Made by a program: the position numbers and the translations under genes. A DNA stretch of 64,000 nucleotides from an uncultured Acidobacteriia bacterium. Its GTDB lineage: Bacteria; Acidobacteriota; Terriglobia; Bryobacterales; Bryobacteraceae. Below, piece after piece: positions 1-8,411 of this stretch. The notes beneath the pieces were generated by a model. It ran no database searches. It saw nothing but the letters and a program-made list of their open reading frames with translations, and was not told where the DNA came from. The DNA is taken from assembly GCA_903875575.1 (NCBI GenBank), contig CAIQWJ010000093.1, forward strand, positions 1 through 64,000, written 5' to 3'. Numbering within the stretch: the stretch's first letter is position 1; each line of letters opens with the position of its first letter.

Positions 1-172
1 ACGCGCTTAGGGTTTAATTAAGCAGCGTATGCAAACTGCATGTTATTGGCAGTTTTTGTTTTCCGATCGTTTTACGGGAGCTCGGAACCCGGCACGCCTC
101 TCACACCACAATTCAATCCCGTCGAAGCCGTTGCGCCCCCAATTGCGCGACAACCCCATTATAGCGCTCTTT
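1..172. other. Window edge, no gene seen
   Basis: This is the stretch downstream of the secretin stop codon. I see no reading frame with a recognisable product or a ribosome binding site on either strand. The open frames here are antisense to the secretin or run off its end. Confidence 0.4.
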
Positions 173-1828
173 CTAGAACGGCGTATAGGGCCGCGAATCC
201 GTCCCCACCCGCAACCCCTGCGTCACCATCTCCTCCGGCCCCTGATACAAAATATGCGGCCGAATCCCAATCAGCAAACTCCCCGACTCCTCATCCACAT
301 TCGTTTGCTGAAACAACCGCCCCAGCCATGGAATCCGGTTCAGCCCCCACGTCCCCGTCGAACTCTTCGAATGCTGGTGCCCCATCAGCCCCGCCACCAC
401 CGCCCACTCGTCGTTCCGCAGCCGGATATTTGTCGTGATCTTGTCCTTCCCAATCACCGGAATCCCGCTCGCCGATTGCCCCGTCAACACCTCGTACGAC
501 GCCTCAATAATCAGACTCACGTCGTCCGCGCCATGCACACGTGGCGTCGCCTTCAGGTCCAGCCCCAGATTCTCCCAACTGATCGCCGGTGCCGACGTGA
601 AATTCGGCACCGTCGAGCCCGTCGTATTCGAAGACGCGCCGATGTAACCGCCCGTAATGATCGGATACTTCTCGCCCACATGGAACGTGCTCGCCTGCCC
701 GCTCCCCGCTCGCAGGCGCGCCGAATAGAGCGAACGCCCGCTGGATGATGTCTCGTTAAACATCGCCTGCACCTCGGCAGCAGCCACCCCGATCAGCGTG
801 CGCCCGCCGCCAAACGAGAGCAGGTTTGCCAACCCCGCCGGCAAAGATGACGGGACTACATTCAACTGTCCAATCGCCACCTTCGCCAGCGAGACCAGCG
901 GAAAACTATTCGTGGAACTCAGTCCGTAATTGATCACGTCGCTGTCGGAAACCTGCAGCAGTTCCAGATCGATCATCACCTCCGGATGATATGCAAACAA
1001 CTGCGCGAGCAGCGCCTGCGCCGGAGCCGCGAATGAGATCTTGTCGCGCAGCACAATCTGGTTGTTCGTATTGTCCACGCTGACCTTGGAAACATTCGTC
1101 GCCTGCCGCACCACCTGTACGATCTCCGTCAGTTCCTGCGTCGAAATCGACTGCGGCACCGGCAGCGTCAGTGCCACAAACTGCTCCAGATCGTTCCGCT
1201 TTGCCGGCGAATCCTGCGCCACCAGAATCGCGTGCGCGGAAACCGGGACGATAAACGACTTCGTGGCCGCCTGCACCGCGTCGAACGCCTCTCGGTAATT
1301 CACCTGCGTCAGACGAAAATGCACCGGAGTGCCGCCCTCCGGGTAATCGCTGTCAAAAACCAGCTGTAACGAGTAGCGCTCGGCCACTTTCTGGAACAGC
1401 GCGCGCGGTGCAGCGGTGAAATCCAGATCGTACCGGCCCATATCGGCCTTCAGCATCGGTGGACTCGACAATTCCCGTTCACCCGCCAACTCCCGCGCCG
1501 TGATGCTGTCGTACATCGGCACGGAGACGGTCCCGACGTACTGCTCGACGGACGTCGTCCCGGTGCCACGCATCTGCGTCGCGCCGCTGGCCTGCAACGC
1601 CGCCGCCCGGTCCCGATACCCGCGATTTTTCGGCTGCAACGCCGAGGCCTGCGAATAATAAACGTACGCCTGCCCGATATCCCCGGCCTTCTGCGCCTTT
1701 TTGGCCTTCTTCACCAGGGCCGAGGCCAGTTCGGAAGGTGGATCCTGATCGAAGCCCGCAGCCCGCACCGCAGGCGCAAACGCGGCAATCAGGCACAACA
1801 CCGGACTCAGGACGGACCTCATCACCAT
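173..1828 (-). CDS. Secretin, type II/III secretion or pilus outer-membrane channel
   Basis: Outer-membrane secretin of the GspD/PilQ superfamily, about 551 aa; such proteins form the ring-shaped exit channel of type II secretion or type IV pilus machines. From ATG at 1828 (or 1822) there is a signal peptide of about 20 residues (VLSPVLCLIAAFAPAVRA). A short alanine/lysine-rich TPR-like stretch follows, then N0/N1-like regions, with the secretin core in the last ~180 residues (segments VPVIGKDKITTNIRLRNDEW and LNRIPWLGRLFQ). The reading frame stays open upstream to 2245, but that part is antisense to the MscS gene and low in complexity, so I reject it. Known of the family: the core is a beta-barrel. 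Which system it serves cannot be told, because the downstream neighbours lie outside the window. Confidence 0.85.
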   Translation of the reverse strand: MVMRSVLSPVLCLIAAFAPAVRAAGFDQDPPSELASALVKKAKKAQKAGDIGQAYVYYSQASALQPKNRGYRDRAAALQASGATQMRGTGTTSVEQYVGTVSVPMYDSITARELAGERELSSPPMLKADMGRYDLDFTAAPRALFQKVAERYSLQLVFDSDYPEGGTPVHFRLTQVNYREAFDAVQAATKSFIVPVSAHAILVAQDSPAKRNDLEQFVALTLPVPQSISTQELTEIVQVVRQATNVSKVSVDNTNNQIVLRDKISFAAPAQALLAQLFAYHPEVMIDLELLQVSDSDVINYGLSSTNSFPLVSLAKVAIGQLNVVPSSLPAGLANLLSFGGGRTLIGVAAAEVQAMFNETSSSGRSLYSARLRAGSGQASTFHVGEKYPIITGGYIGASSNTTGSTVPNFTSAPAISWENLGLDLKATPRVHGADDVSLIIEASYEVLTGQSASGIPVIGKDKITTNIRLRNDEWAVVAGLMGHQHSKSSTGTWGLNRIPWLGRLFQQTNVDEESGSLLIGIRPHILYQGPEEMVTQGLRVGTDSRPYTPF

Positions 1829-1870
1829 GTTTGACGCCCGAACCGGGCCAACCGTGCAGATTCCGCCCGG

Positions 1871-1912
1871 CACCTTGCCCAAACCAGCCCCCCACCTTGC
1901 CCAAACCGGCCC
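1871..1912. repeat. Two ~20-bp direct repeats in a divergent promoter region
   Basis: The motif CACCTTGCCCAAACC(A/G)GCCC occurs at 1871-1890 and again at 1893-1912 (one mismatch), 22 bp apart. It lies between the divergent secretin (start 1828) and mscS (start 1937) genes. The 22-bp period would place the copies on similar faces of the helix, so they could bind a regulator; this is inference. Confidence 0.5.
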
Positions 1913-1936
1913 CGTCCCCCACAATAGGACTTGGCC

Positions 1937-2989
1937 ATGCACCAAATGCTCGATGACCCGTTTGTGGTCGTCATCCCCCTCGCCCTCCTCTTCGCCACCG
2001 TTGTCGCCGGACTCCTGTTCCGAAAAATCCTTTTCCGCGCCGTCCGCGGCTGGGCGAAAAGCGCCGATAGCCAGCTCGACGTCCTGTTCATCGACACGCT
2101 CCGTGGCCCCATCGTCCTCTGGTCGGTGATCCTCGGACTCCACCTGGCCACCCAGAATTCCGAGATCCCGCACCGTTATCTCGACTACTTCCCGGTCACC
2201 CTGAAGGCCCTCTGGGGGCTGTCGCTCACCCTCGCCGCCAGCCACTTCGCCGGCAATATGGTGCGCTTTTACGGCAGCGCCGTGGCGGGCGTCCGCTCCG
2301 TCACCAGCCTGAGCGAAAAGCTGGTCCAGTTCTCCATCCTGATCGTGGGCCTGATGTGGCTATTGAAGGTCGTTTTCGACGTCAGCCTGACGCCCGTCCT
2401 CACTACCCTCGGAGTCGGCGGTTTGGCCGTCGCGCTGGCGTTGCAGGACACGCTTTCCAACCTTTTCGCCGGCTTCTACGTCTCCGTCTCCGGTCTCGTG
2501 AGAATCGGCGATTACATCAAGCTGAATTCCGGCGAAGAAGGTTTCGTTGCCGATATCAACTGGCGATGCACCACCATGCGGACGCGGGTCAACAACCTGA
2601 TCGTCATCCCCAACAACAAACTGGGTCAGGCCATCTACACCAACTACTTCCTGCCGGATGGCCGCATAGTCGCGTCCATCCTGTGCGGCGTCGCAGGCGA
2701 CAGCGATGTAGACCAGGTTGAACGGGTTCTCACGGAAGAAGCAACAACCGCCGCGGCCGAAATCGAACAGGTGCTTTCCGACCCGCCGCCGCAGGTTCGC
2801 TTCAACCCAGGCCCCTGGAACGGAAGTCTGGTCTTCCAGGTGGTCTTCAGCGTGACCCAGTTTACGGATCTGCCGGTAACGCGCAGCCAGTTGCGCAAGC
2901 GATTCTTCAAGCGATTACGCAAAGAAGGTATCGTCGTCTTCTTACCTGCTCCGTCCACTCCCGGTGCCAATGACTTCCCCGGCGATTGA
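1937..2989 (+). CDS. mscS: MscS-family small-conductance mechanosensitive channel
   Basis: A channel of the inner membrane that opens under membrane tension and releases solutes on hypo-osmotic shock; 350 aa from ATG 1937. AGGA at 1926-1929 lies 7 nt upstream and supports this start over the in-frame TTG at 1931. Hydrophobic segments occupy the N-terminal third. The pore-helix signature follows as GGLAVALALQDTLSNLFAGF, and then the beta domain (GDYIKLNSGEEGFVADINWR, with the conserved R-T-R-x-x-N-N-L-I-V-I-P-N run). This is the usual MscS order and length. It is divergent from the secretin gene, and its last 20 bases overlap the next methyltransferase gene, so the two may be co-translated. 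Confidence 0.92.
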   Translation: MHQMLDDPFVVVIPLALLFATVVAGLLFRKILFRAVRGWAKSADSQLDVLFIDTLRGPIVLWSVILGLHLATQNSEIPHRYLDYFPVTLKALWGLSLTLAASHFAGNMVRFYGSAVAGVRSVTSLSEKLVQFSILIVGLMWLLKVVFDVSLTPVLTTLGVGGLAVALALQDTLSNLFAGFYVSVSGLVRIGDYIKLNSGEEGFVADINWRCTTMRTRVNNLIVIPNNKLGQAIYTNYFLPDGRIVASILCGVAGDSDVDQVERVLTEEATTAAAEIEQVLSDPPPQVRFNPGPWNGSLVFQVVFSVTQFTDLPVTRSQLRKRFFKRLRKEGIVVFLPAPSTPGANDFPGD

Positions 2990-3431
2990 ACTCACCCGCT
3001 CACTGGAACACGTAACGCCGGGTCGGGCTCTCGACCTCGCCTGCGGCAGGGGCCGGCACGCGATCTGGCTGCGGGACAAAGGCTGGCAGGTGACCGCGGT
3101 GGATCAGGTCATCGCGCCAATGGAAGGCATCACCTGCGTCCAGGCCGATCTGGAGCAAGAGGGCTTCGCAATCGAACCGCAAGCCTGGGATCTGATCGTA
3201 GTCTGGCTGTACTGGCAATCGTCCTTGCTGCCAGCGATAGCGAAAGGCATAATCCCGGGAGGCATCGTAGCGTTGGCCGGCAAGATGGAAGGCCGCTTCG
3301 CCACCAGTTTGGCAAACTACCGCGAAGCCTTCCAGGGCTGGCACGAACTCTCAACCGGTGAAGACCACCACAATGCCCACTTTATAGCGAGACGCACCCA
3401 GCCGCCGCAGGCGGCAAACCCTAACAGCTGA
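2970..3431 (+). CDS. Small class I SAM-dependent methyltransferase
   Basis: About 153 aa from ATG 2970. GTG at 2964 is an alternative. It carries SAM-binding motif I (ALDLACGRGRHAIWL), an acidic residue at the end of the second strand (VTAVDQ) and a WDLIVVWLYW segment as motif II. It starts inside the 3' end of mscS and ends convergently inside the dus gene tail, so it is packed on both sides. The substrate is unknown. It is shorter than most class I methyltransferases (usually about 200 aa), and the C-terminal substrate region looks reduced. Confidence 0.7.
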   Translation: MTSPAIELTRSLEHVTPGRALDLACGRGRHAIWLRDKGWQVTAVDQVIAPMEGITCVQADLEQEGFAIEPQAWDLIVVWLYWQSSLLPAIAKGIIPGGIVALAGKMEGRFATSLANYREAFQGWHELSTGEDHHNAHFIARRTQPPQAANPNS

Positions 3432-4482
3432 CCGCTGAAAGCTGATCGCTGAAAGCCGCCGGTGGCTGCGCCGCCACCGGAGCAAAAAACTCGTCCACCA
3501 ACCTCAAAATCTCCACCGCATCATGCACTTTATAAATCGAAGTCCGCAGATGCGCCCCACCCCGCACTCCATGCGTGAAGTAAGTCGCGAACTGCTTCAT
3601 CTTCCCGGCCGAGTCATCCTCGCTCCTGTCGAGCAGCATCCGGTAATAAGTCCGCATCATCTGGTACCGATCCAGCTCCGTAGGCTGCACGTAACTCCCC
3701 GTCGCCAGATACTGCTCAATCTGTCGGAAGATCCACGGATTCGACGACGCCTGCCGCCCGATCATCACCGCATCGCATCCAGTCTCTGCCACCATCCGCA
3801 CGGCATCCTCCGGCGTGAGGACATCGCCATTCCCGATCACCGGAATCTTCACCGCGTCCTTCAACGCCGCAATCCGGGTCCAGTCCGCATGCCCCGAGTA
3901 ACCCTGCTCGCGAGTCCGCGGATGCAGCGCCACCGCCTGTAACCCGCAATCCTCGGCCAGACGACCCATCTGCACCATCACGAGCTCGTTATCGTTCCAG
4001 CCCGCGCGAAACTTGCACGTCAGCGGAATCGTGATCGCCTTCCGCACAGCACGCAGAATGTTCTCCACCAGAGGCAGATCCCGCAACAGCCCCGACCCGC
4101 CATTGCACTTTACAACCTTCTTCACCGGACACCCGAAGTTGATATCCAGAAAATCGAACCCCAGATCCTGACAAACCCGCGCCGCCTCCGCCATCACCTC
4201 CGGGTCCGACCCAAACAGTTGCGCCGAAATCGGATGCTCCGCCGGATCGAACGTAAGATACCGCGCGACAGTCCGGTTGCTCGCCTTCAGATTGCCGGTT
4301 TCCACTTCACGCGCCGCGCTGACCCCATGCGAGCTGGTGAATTCTGTCATAATCAGACCGCACCCACCAAGGTCGCGGATGAAGCGGCGGAAAACGGTAT
4401 CTGTCACTCCCGCCATGGGAGCGAGGACCGTAGCCGGTGCCAGCGTGACGTTGCCGATGCGAAATGACGAGGGGAAACCCAC
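3421..4482 (-). CDS. dusB: tRNA-dihydrouridine synthase, DusB type
   Basis: FMN-dependent reductase that converts uridine to dihydrouridine in tRNA. The TIM-barrel part shows APMAGVTD at the N terminus, the catalytic-cysteine segment FGCPVKKVVK, HPRTREQGYSGHADW and the phosphate-binding IPVIGNGDVLTPEDA. I take GTG 4482 as start, with GAGA just upstream, giving 353 aa, the normal size. The frame is open further upstream to 4653, but there it is antisense to the plus-strand gene at 4519. The last residues (AAFSDQLSAVSC) are encoded by an interspersed repeat found again at 13003-13029, so the C-terminal tail has been re-written by repeat sequence. It ends convergently with the methyltransferase, overlapping by 11 bp. 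Confidence 0.92.
   Translation of the reverse strand: MGFPSSFRIGNVTLAPATVLAPMAGVTDTVFRRFIRDLGGCGLIMTEFTSSHGVSAAREVETGNLKASNRTVARYLTFDPAEHPISAQLFGSDPEVMAEAARVCQDLGFDFLDINFGCPVKKVVKCNGGSGLLRDLPLVENILRAVRKAITIPLTCKFRAGWNDNELVMVQMGRLAEDCGLQAVALHPRTREQGYSGHADWTRIAALKDAVKIPVIGNGDVLTPEDAVRMVAETGCDAVMIGRQASSNPWIFRQIEQYLATGSYVQPTELDRYQMMRTYYRMLLDRSEDDSAGKMKQFATYFTHGVRGGAHLRTSIYKVHDAVEILRLVDEFFAPVAAQPPAAFSDQLSAVSC
3424..3456. repeat. GCTGA/GCTGAAAGCTGA interspersed repeat, copy 1
   Basis: Tandem GCTGA-type units (core GCTGAAAGCTGATCGCTGAA) lie at the junction of the convergent methyltransferase and dusB ends. The reverse complement of a closely similar block is found at 13003-13029. It supplies the stop region and last ~11 codons of dusB. 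Confidence 0.6.
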
Positions 4483-4518
4483 TATCTCAGTGTAGCGTCG
4501 AACCACCAGGAGAAGCGA

Positions 4519-4851
4519 ATGACCAAATCCCGGATCGCAGTTTTCGCCATAGCCGCGCTCCTGGCAACAGGAATAGCGCTGGAGGTATCGCGCAAGCCGG
4601 TTCCTGTGCATACCCCGGTGGCATCCCCCGCGGTCATCGCCGAACCTCTCCAATTCGCCATTCCCGCGCTGATACCGCCCCCCGCATCACCCGTACACAG
4701 CGTCACGCGCTCCAAACCTGCGCTGGTCTTCCCGCCACCCCCGCCACCGGCAACCAAACCCGCAGAATCCGTAACCTTCCCAATCACGCAGCCCGATTCA
4801 GGCGGCATCTTCACCGGCAGCGACCCCATCAACCCGCTCATCTACCACTGA
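4519..4851 (+). CDS. Small proline-rich exported or membrane-anchored protein
   Basis: 110 aa, not recognised. A hydrophobic N-terminal segment (residues 5-22, IAVFAIAALLATGIAL) is a signal peptide or anchor. The rest is low-complexity, rich in Pro, Ala and Ser, including a run of six prolines near residue 71, and should be unstructured in the periplasm. AGGAG about 7 nt upstream of ATG 4519 is a good ribosome binding site. It diverges from dusB with only ~36 bp between the starts. No function is proposed. Confidence 0.65.
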   Translation: MTKSRIAVFAIAALLATGIALEVSRKPVPVHTPVASPAVIAEPLQFAIPALIPPPASPVHSVTRSKPALVFPPPPPPATKPAESVTFPITQPDSGGIFTGSDPINPLIYH

Positions 4852-4897
4852 TCAACCGGTTTAGCCAGGTGTATACTCGGGCCGAGGGCAAGGTACA

Positions 4898-5853
4898 GTG
4901 GCGCTTCGAACAATGACATTAATTATCCTCGGAATTTTAGGAACTTTAGGCGTCATATTGGCCCCTGGTTCATTTGCGCAGTCGCTGACGAGTCAATTGG
5001 GGCATGAGTTTACTGCTGCGTCGGTGCGACTCGACAAAGACGCATACGTTCTGCGAGTAACAGGCTCGAAGCAGGGTGGTCCCGGAACCAGCGAGCCGGG
5101 GCGCTTCACTTATAAGCAGCAGCGGCTGCAGCCGATCATCTTGTTCGCTTATGGGCTCGAACGTACACCTGACCAACTTCTCGTTCCCGCTTGGCTCGCC
5201 GACCCGCGGCCGACAGGTTTATTACGATCACCGCGACGATACCCCCGAACACGACGGATGCGGAATTCCATCGTATGCTTCAGAATTTGCTGGCCAGCCG
5301 CTTTCACCTCGCCCTACATCACGAGACCAAGACCTTCCCTGGCTTTGATCTAGTCGTAGCTACTGGCGGCCCGAAGGTGAAAGAATGGGTCCCCGATCCG
5401 AACGGTGCAGCGGTGCCTCCGGGGAAAGAGGAGCAGGAATTTCCTCGTTTACAGCCGGGTCAGCCTGGATTTGCAGCTGGGTTCTCTACTGGACAGGAGG
5501 GAACAGTGATCCGTTTGACCAATCGACAATCCATGGACCAGTTTGCTATCCGCATCGGACCCCTTTTAAACGCGTCGCTAGGCCTGCCCGGTGATGTCCC
5601 GAAACCGCGTGTAGCGGATAAGACGGGATTGAAAGGAATCTACGAGTTCAGACTGACTATCGAGCAGGGCGCTGCGCCTGCGGCAGTCTTGCCGCCCGCA
5701 AACGAAATCGTCGACGTCTCGTCTGGCCTGAGAGGAGAGTCCCTGTTCACTCTACTTCAGAAGCAATTGGGGCTGAAGTTGGTGAAGGCGAAAGATGTAC
5801 CGGTCGATGTGCTTGTCATCGACCATATGGACAAAGCTCCGACCGAGAATTGA
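4898..5853 (+). pseudogene. TIGR03435 (DUF3738) soil-associated protein, frameshifted
   Basis: Exported protein of the acidobacterial TIGR03435 family, whose function is unknown. Start GTG 4898 (AAGG 5 nt upstream) or ATG 4913; signal peptide LGILGTLGVILAPGSFAQ; then the typical 'FTAASVRLDK...GRFTYKQQ...PAWLAD' start. The frame breaks near 5203-5205. The upstream frame runs off to a stop at 5353, while the downstream half (AADRFITITATIPPNTTDAE onwards) continues in the +1-adjacent frame to the conserved ending VIDHMDKAPTEN at 5853. One inserted base in the CCCG at the break would restore a 318-aa protein of normal length, so it is a recent single-base lesion or a sequencing error. It ends at a strong terminator. 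Confidence 0.85.
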
Positions 5854-5908
5854 AGGGGCGACCGGATTTGCCGATATTCGGGTATGGAAGATTCCGGCCA
5901 AAAACAAA

Positions 5909-5951
5909 AACGCCCGCGCTGCACGAATTCGTGCAGCGCGGGCGTTCTTTT
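5909..5951. terminator. Perfect 38-nt palindrome, bidirectional Rho-independent terminator
   Basis: Bases 5909-5946 form a perfect inverted repeat with two 19-base halves centred on GAATTC (AACGCCCGCGCTGCACGAA and its exact complement). It is flanked by AAAACAAAAA on the left and CTTTTG on the right. It lies between the convergent TIGR03435 pseudogene and the NYN gene, where a two-way terminator is expected. Confidence 0.85.
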
Positions 5952-5967
5952 GTTAGCTGGTATTACT

Positions 5968-7905
5968 TTACGCCGAAGGCGCTCTGCGCTTCCGCGGCGC
6001 CGCCGATTTCGCTCTCGCCCGTCTCGGTGCCGGCACCACATTCCCGTCCACTTCCCGACCCGTATTCTTGCGAACACCCTTTTTCGGGCGCTCCGAACCA
6101 GCCGTCGGCTGACCCGGCACCACCGGTTGCGGACCCTCGTCCTCTTCCGTTTCATCGGGCAGCGGCAGCGGTTCCGGTTCCGCCACAGCCGGCGGATGGA
6201 ATTCGGCACCAAGATAAACCAGCAAACCCTGCGTCTCGTCCGGCACAATCCGTACCACGGTCTTGTCCTGAGAGAAATTCAGGAATTCGCTGAACTCCTG
6301 GAACCCATAAGTCTTCCAGTCGAATGCGGGAGATTCCTCGGCAACCCGCGCCTGCAGGTCCACCGCCGTCACACCCTCTTCGAGTTCCAGACGATGATTT
6401 TCCAGCACGTCCCGCAGGAACGGCAGAGCCTCTTCCGGACGGATCGTCTTTTCCGGAGCGCCACCACGCTTGCGCGAGATCATGTAGCGGCCTTCGCCGC
6501 CCGTCACCAGAATCAGATCGCCCTTGCGAAGTCTCTCGATGAAGTCCGTAAACGAACCCGCGCCGTAAGCGCGCTCGCTGAAGCTCGAATCCAGCTGGAG
6601 CATCGTCGATTTCAGAAGTCCGAGTTGCGGACGCACTTCGCGCCGCTCCAGAACCTGCAACGCACGCTCTACCAGCGGCATCGCCTGGTGCAGATCGAGC
6701 GCCGGACGGCGTGACTGCTGCTCCCTCGGATCTCTCTGTTCACGCGGTTCACGCTGTTCCCGCTGCACGTGAGGCGCGTTCTGCTGGCCGCCTTCTTTCG
6801 GAACGGACTGCTGTTGCTGCTGCGGGCGGTCGCCGCCGGACTGCTGCGGACGGTCCTGCCTGTCGCGGTCCCGATCACGTCCGCCATCGCGTCCACCGTG
6901 GTCGCGATGCGAACGCGTGGAGCGGCTGTCGTCCAGCATCGATTCGTAGCTGATGAACTCATGGCAGTTCTTCTGCAGAATCGTGCTCGTGAAGGCCTTG
7001 CCGCCCACCACGAATACCGTCTTATCGTACTGCTTCAGCTTGTTGACCAGCGCCATGAAGTCGCTGTCGCCGCTGACAATGGCAAACGCATTGATGTGAT
7101 CGTGCGTGAACGCCATTTCCAGCGCGTCGAGCGCCAGGTTGATGTCGCCGCCATTCTTATCGCCGCGGGGCGAGGGATCGCGCTGCACCATCTGCACCGC
7201 GTACTCCGAAAGCTGGCGGGTGGAATTCTCCATCCGTCCCCAGTTCGCGTAAGCGATCTTGGTGACGATTTCGCCGCGTTCCTTGAGAGCTTCAAGAACC
7301 ACCGACACGTCGAATTCCCGCTGCAGCGTCGATTTCACGCCGATTTCAATATTGTCGAAGTCGATGAAGACCGCAATCTTCAGATGCTTTTCCATGTGTG
7401 TTCTGTAACCGCTTGCCTTCTGCGGCTCACGCCGCTCCATTTCATACCGCGCTTCAGCCCGTCCCGCTTCGTACCGAGGCTGCGGACGTACTGCGTCAAA
7501 CCGCTCGCGACGCGAGGCATCGAAACGGGGTTCGCGTTCGCGATTGCGATCCGCGCCATACGGTGCCTTCCGGCGCATGCCCTGCGGACGCGGTTCCCGG
7601 CGGGGTTCGCCGGATTCCGCTTCCTGCATCTGCGGCTGGTCATCCAGGTCGGCGTCGTTCGGCTGTTCGCCGAAACCTTCCGGCTCAATCCGCGAAATCT
7701 CCGCCTGCATCTCCTGTGGAACTTCTTCCTGCACCGGCTCCGGCTTTACGGGCTCGGCCTTGACAGGTTCCGGCTGGGCGGCTTCCACCACTACTTCTTC
7801 TTGTCGCGGCTCGGTTTCGCGCTTTTCCACTCGCGGGTGCCGCTGCCGCGTCTCGCCCTGCATTGTTACGCTTTGCGCACCCGAGTGCGTATCCATTTTT
7901 TCCAT
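5968..7905 (-). CDS. NYN (PIN-like) nuclease-domain protein with two LOTUS/OST-HTH domains
   Basis: 645 aa. A disordered acidic/arginine-rich N terminus (about 1-170, with repeated PEPVK/PEPVQ) precedes a LabA/DUF88-type NYN domain (about 175-320). This carries the acidic residues expected for Mg-dependent RNA cleavage: IAVFIDFDNIEIG, GGDINLALDALEM and AIVSGDSDFMALV. After an R/D/Q-rich linker with REQRxPREQ repeats come two LOTUS-like winged-helix modules (near 415-490 and 505-590) and a basic tail. The known role of such combinations is RNA binding and turnover; the bacterial target is unknown. Its ATG 7905 shares one base with the stop of the upstream B12-binding gene (TAATG), so the two are translationally coupled. 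It ends at the 38-nt palindrome. Confidence 0.85.
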   Translation of the reverse strand: MEKMDTHSGAQSVTMQGETRQRHPRVEKRETEPRQEEVVVEAAQPEPVKAEPVKPEPVQEEVPQEMQAEISRIEPEGFGEQPNDADLDDQPQMQEAESGEPRREPRPQGMRRKAPYGADRNREREPRFDASRRERFDAVRPQPRYEAGRAEARYEMERREPQKASGYRTHMEKHLKIAVFIDFDNIEIGVKSTLQREFDVSVVLEALKERGEIVTKIAYANWGRMENSTRQLSEYAVQMVQRDPSPRGDKNGGDINLALDALEMAFTHDHINAFAIVSGDSDFMALVNKLKQYDKTVFVVGGKAFTSTILQKNCHEFISYESMLDDSRSTRSHRDHGGRDGGRDRDRDRQDRPQQSGGDRPQQQQQSVPKEGGQQNAPHVQREQREPREQRDPREQQSRRPALDLHQAMPLVERALQVLERREVRPQLGLLKSTMLQLDSSFSERAYGAGSFTDFIERLRKGDLILVTGGEGRYMISRKRGGAPEKTIRPEEALPFLRDVLENHRLELEEGVTAVDLQARVAEESPAFDWKTYGFQEFSEFLNFSQDKTVVRIVPDETQGLLVYLGAEFHPPAVAEPEPLPLPDETEEDEGPQPVVPGQPTAGSERPKKGVRKNTGREVDGNVVPAPRRARAKSAAPRKRRAPSA

Positions 7906-8312
7906 TAATTTCCTGCCACGGGGCCCACGGCCTCGTGGACTGCTTTTACTATGGTTTCCAGTGAAGCGCCGGGCTGGAAAACTGCTGCCACGCCCTGCCG
8001 CTCCAGCTCCCGCGCATCTTCGCGCGGAATAATCCCCCCGACAATGACTCGGACGCCTGCCATGTCATTCTGCCGCAGCAACTCCATCACACGGGGGACG
8101 ATGGCGTTGTGCGCCCCGGAAAGCATCGATAAGCCGATCACCTGCACATCTTCCTGCAGGGCGGCGTTCACAATCATCTCAGGGGTCTGTCGCAAACCAG
8201 TATAGATTACTTCCATGCCCGCGTCCCGCAGAGCCTTTGCGATTACCTTTGCGCCACGGTCATGGCCGTCAAGGCCAGGCTTCGCGACAAGGACGCGTAT
8301 AGGAGTAGTCAT
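7905..8312 (-). CDS. Cobalamin-binding small subunit, methylmalonyl-CoA mutase C-terminal type
   Basis: 135 aa from ATG 8312. It is a stand-alone B12-binding Rossmann-like domain homologous to the C terminus of methylmalonyl-CoA mutase and related acyl-CoA mutases. The motif GLDGHDRG supplies the D-x-H-x-x-G cobalamin ligand (the His coordinates cobalt), followed by GLSMLSGAH and [10 protein letters not shown] as expected. It would need a separate catalytic large subunit, which is not in this window. A second in-frame ATG at 8339 lies 9 nt after TACGAT on the minus strand and could be a near-leaderless start adding nine residues. It is coupled to the NYN gene by a 1-nt overlap, a pairing with no obvious metabolic reason. 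Confidence 0.88.
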   Translation of the reverse strand: MTTPIRVLVAKPGLDGHDRGAKVIAKALRDAGMEVIYTGLRQTPEMIVNAALQEDVQVIGLSMLSGAHNAIVPRVMELLRQNDMAGVRVIVGGIIPREDARELERQGVAAVFQPGASLETIVKAVHEAVGPVAGN

Positions 8313-8411
8313 ATCGCGGTTTGCGACCGCTGGACCCATGGTAGCAGTATCGTATGTGATAGCAGTACCCGCCACCCATTTGTGTAGCGGGTACCGCCAC
8401 CCCCGGCGGAA

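Noticed and set aside
29-748. Long plus-strand frame antisense to the secretin
   Set aside because: Arg/Pro/His-rich, no family, no binding site; it is a GC-rich shadow of the secretin on the other strand.
1829-2245. Upstream extension of the secretin frame
   Set aside because: Antisense to mscS and low in complexity; the signal peptide after 1828 marks the real start.
6720-6780. Short tandem CG-rich repeats as a CRISPR-like array
   Set aside because: They encode the REQR-type repeats of the NYN protein linker and have no spacers or repeat-length regularity.
6769-7908. 379-codon plus-strand frame
   Set aside because: Antisense shadow of the NYN gene, whose minus-strand frame has clear domains and motifs.
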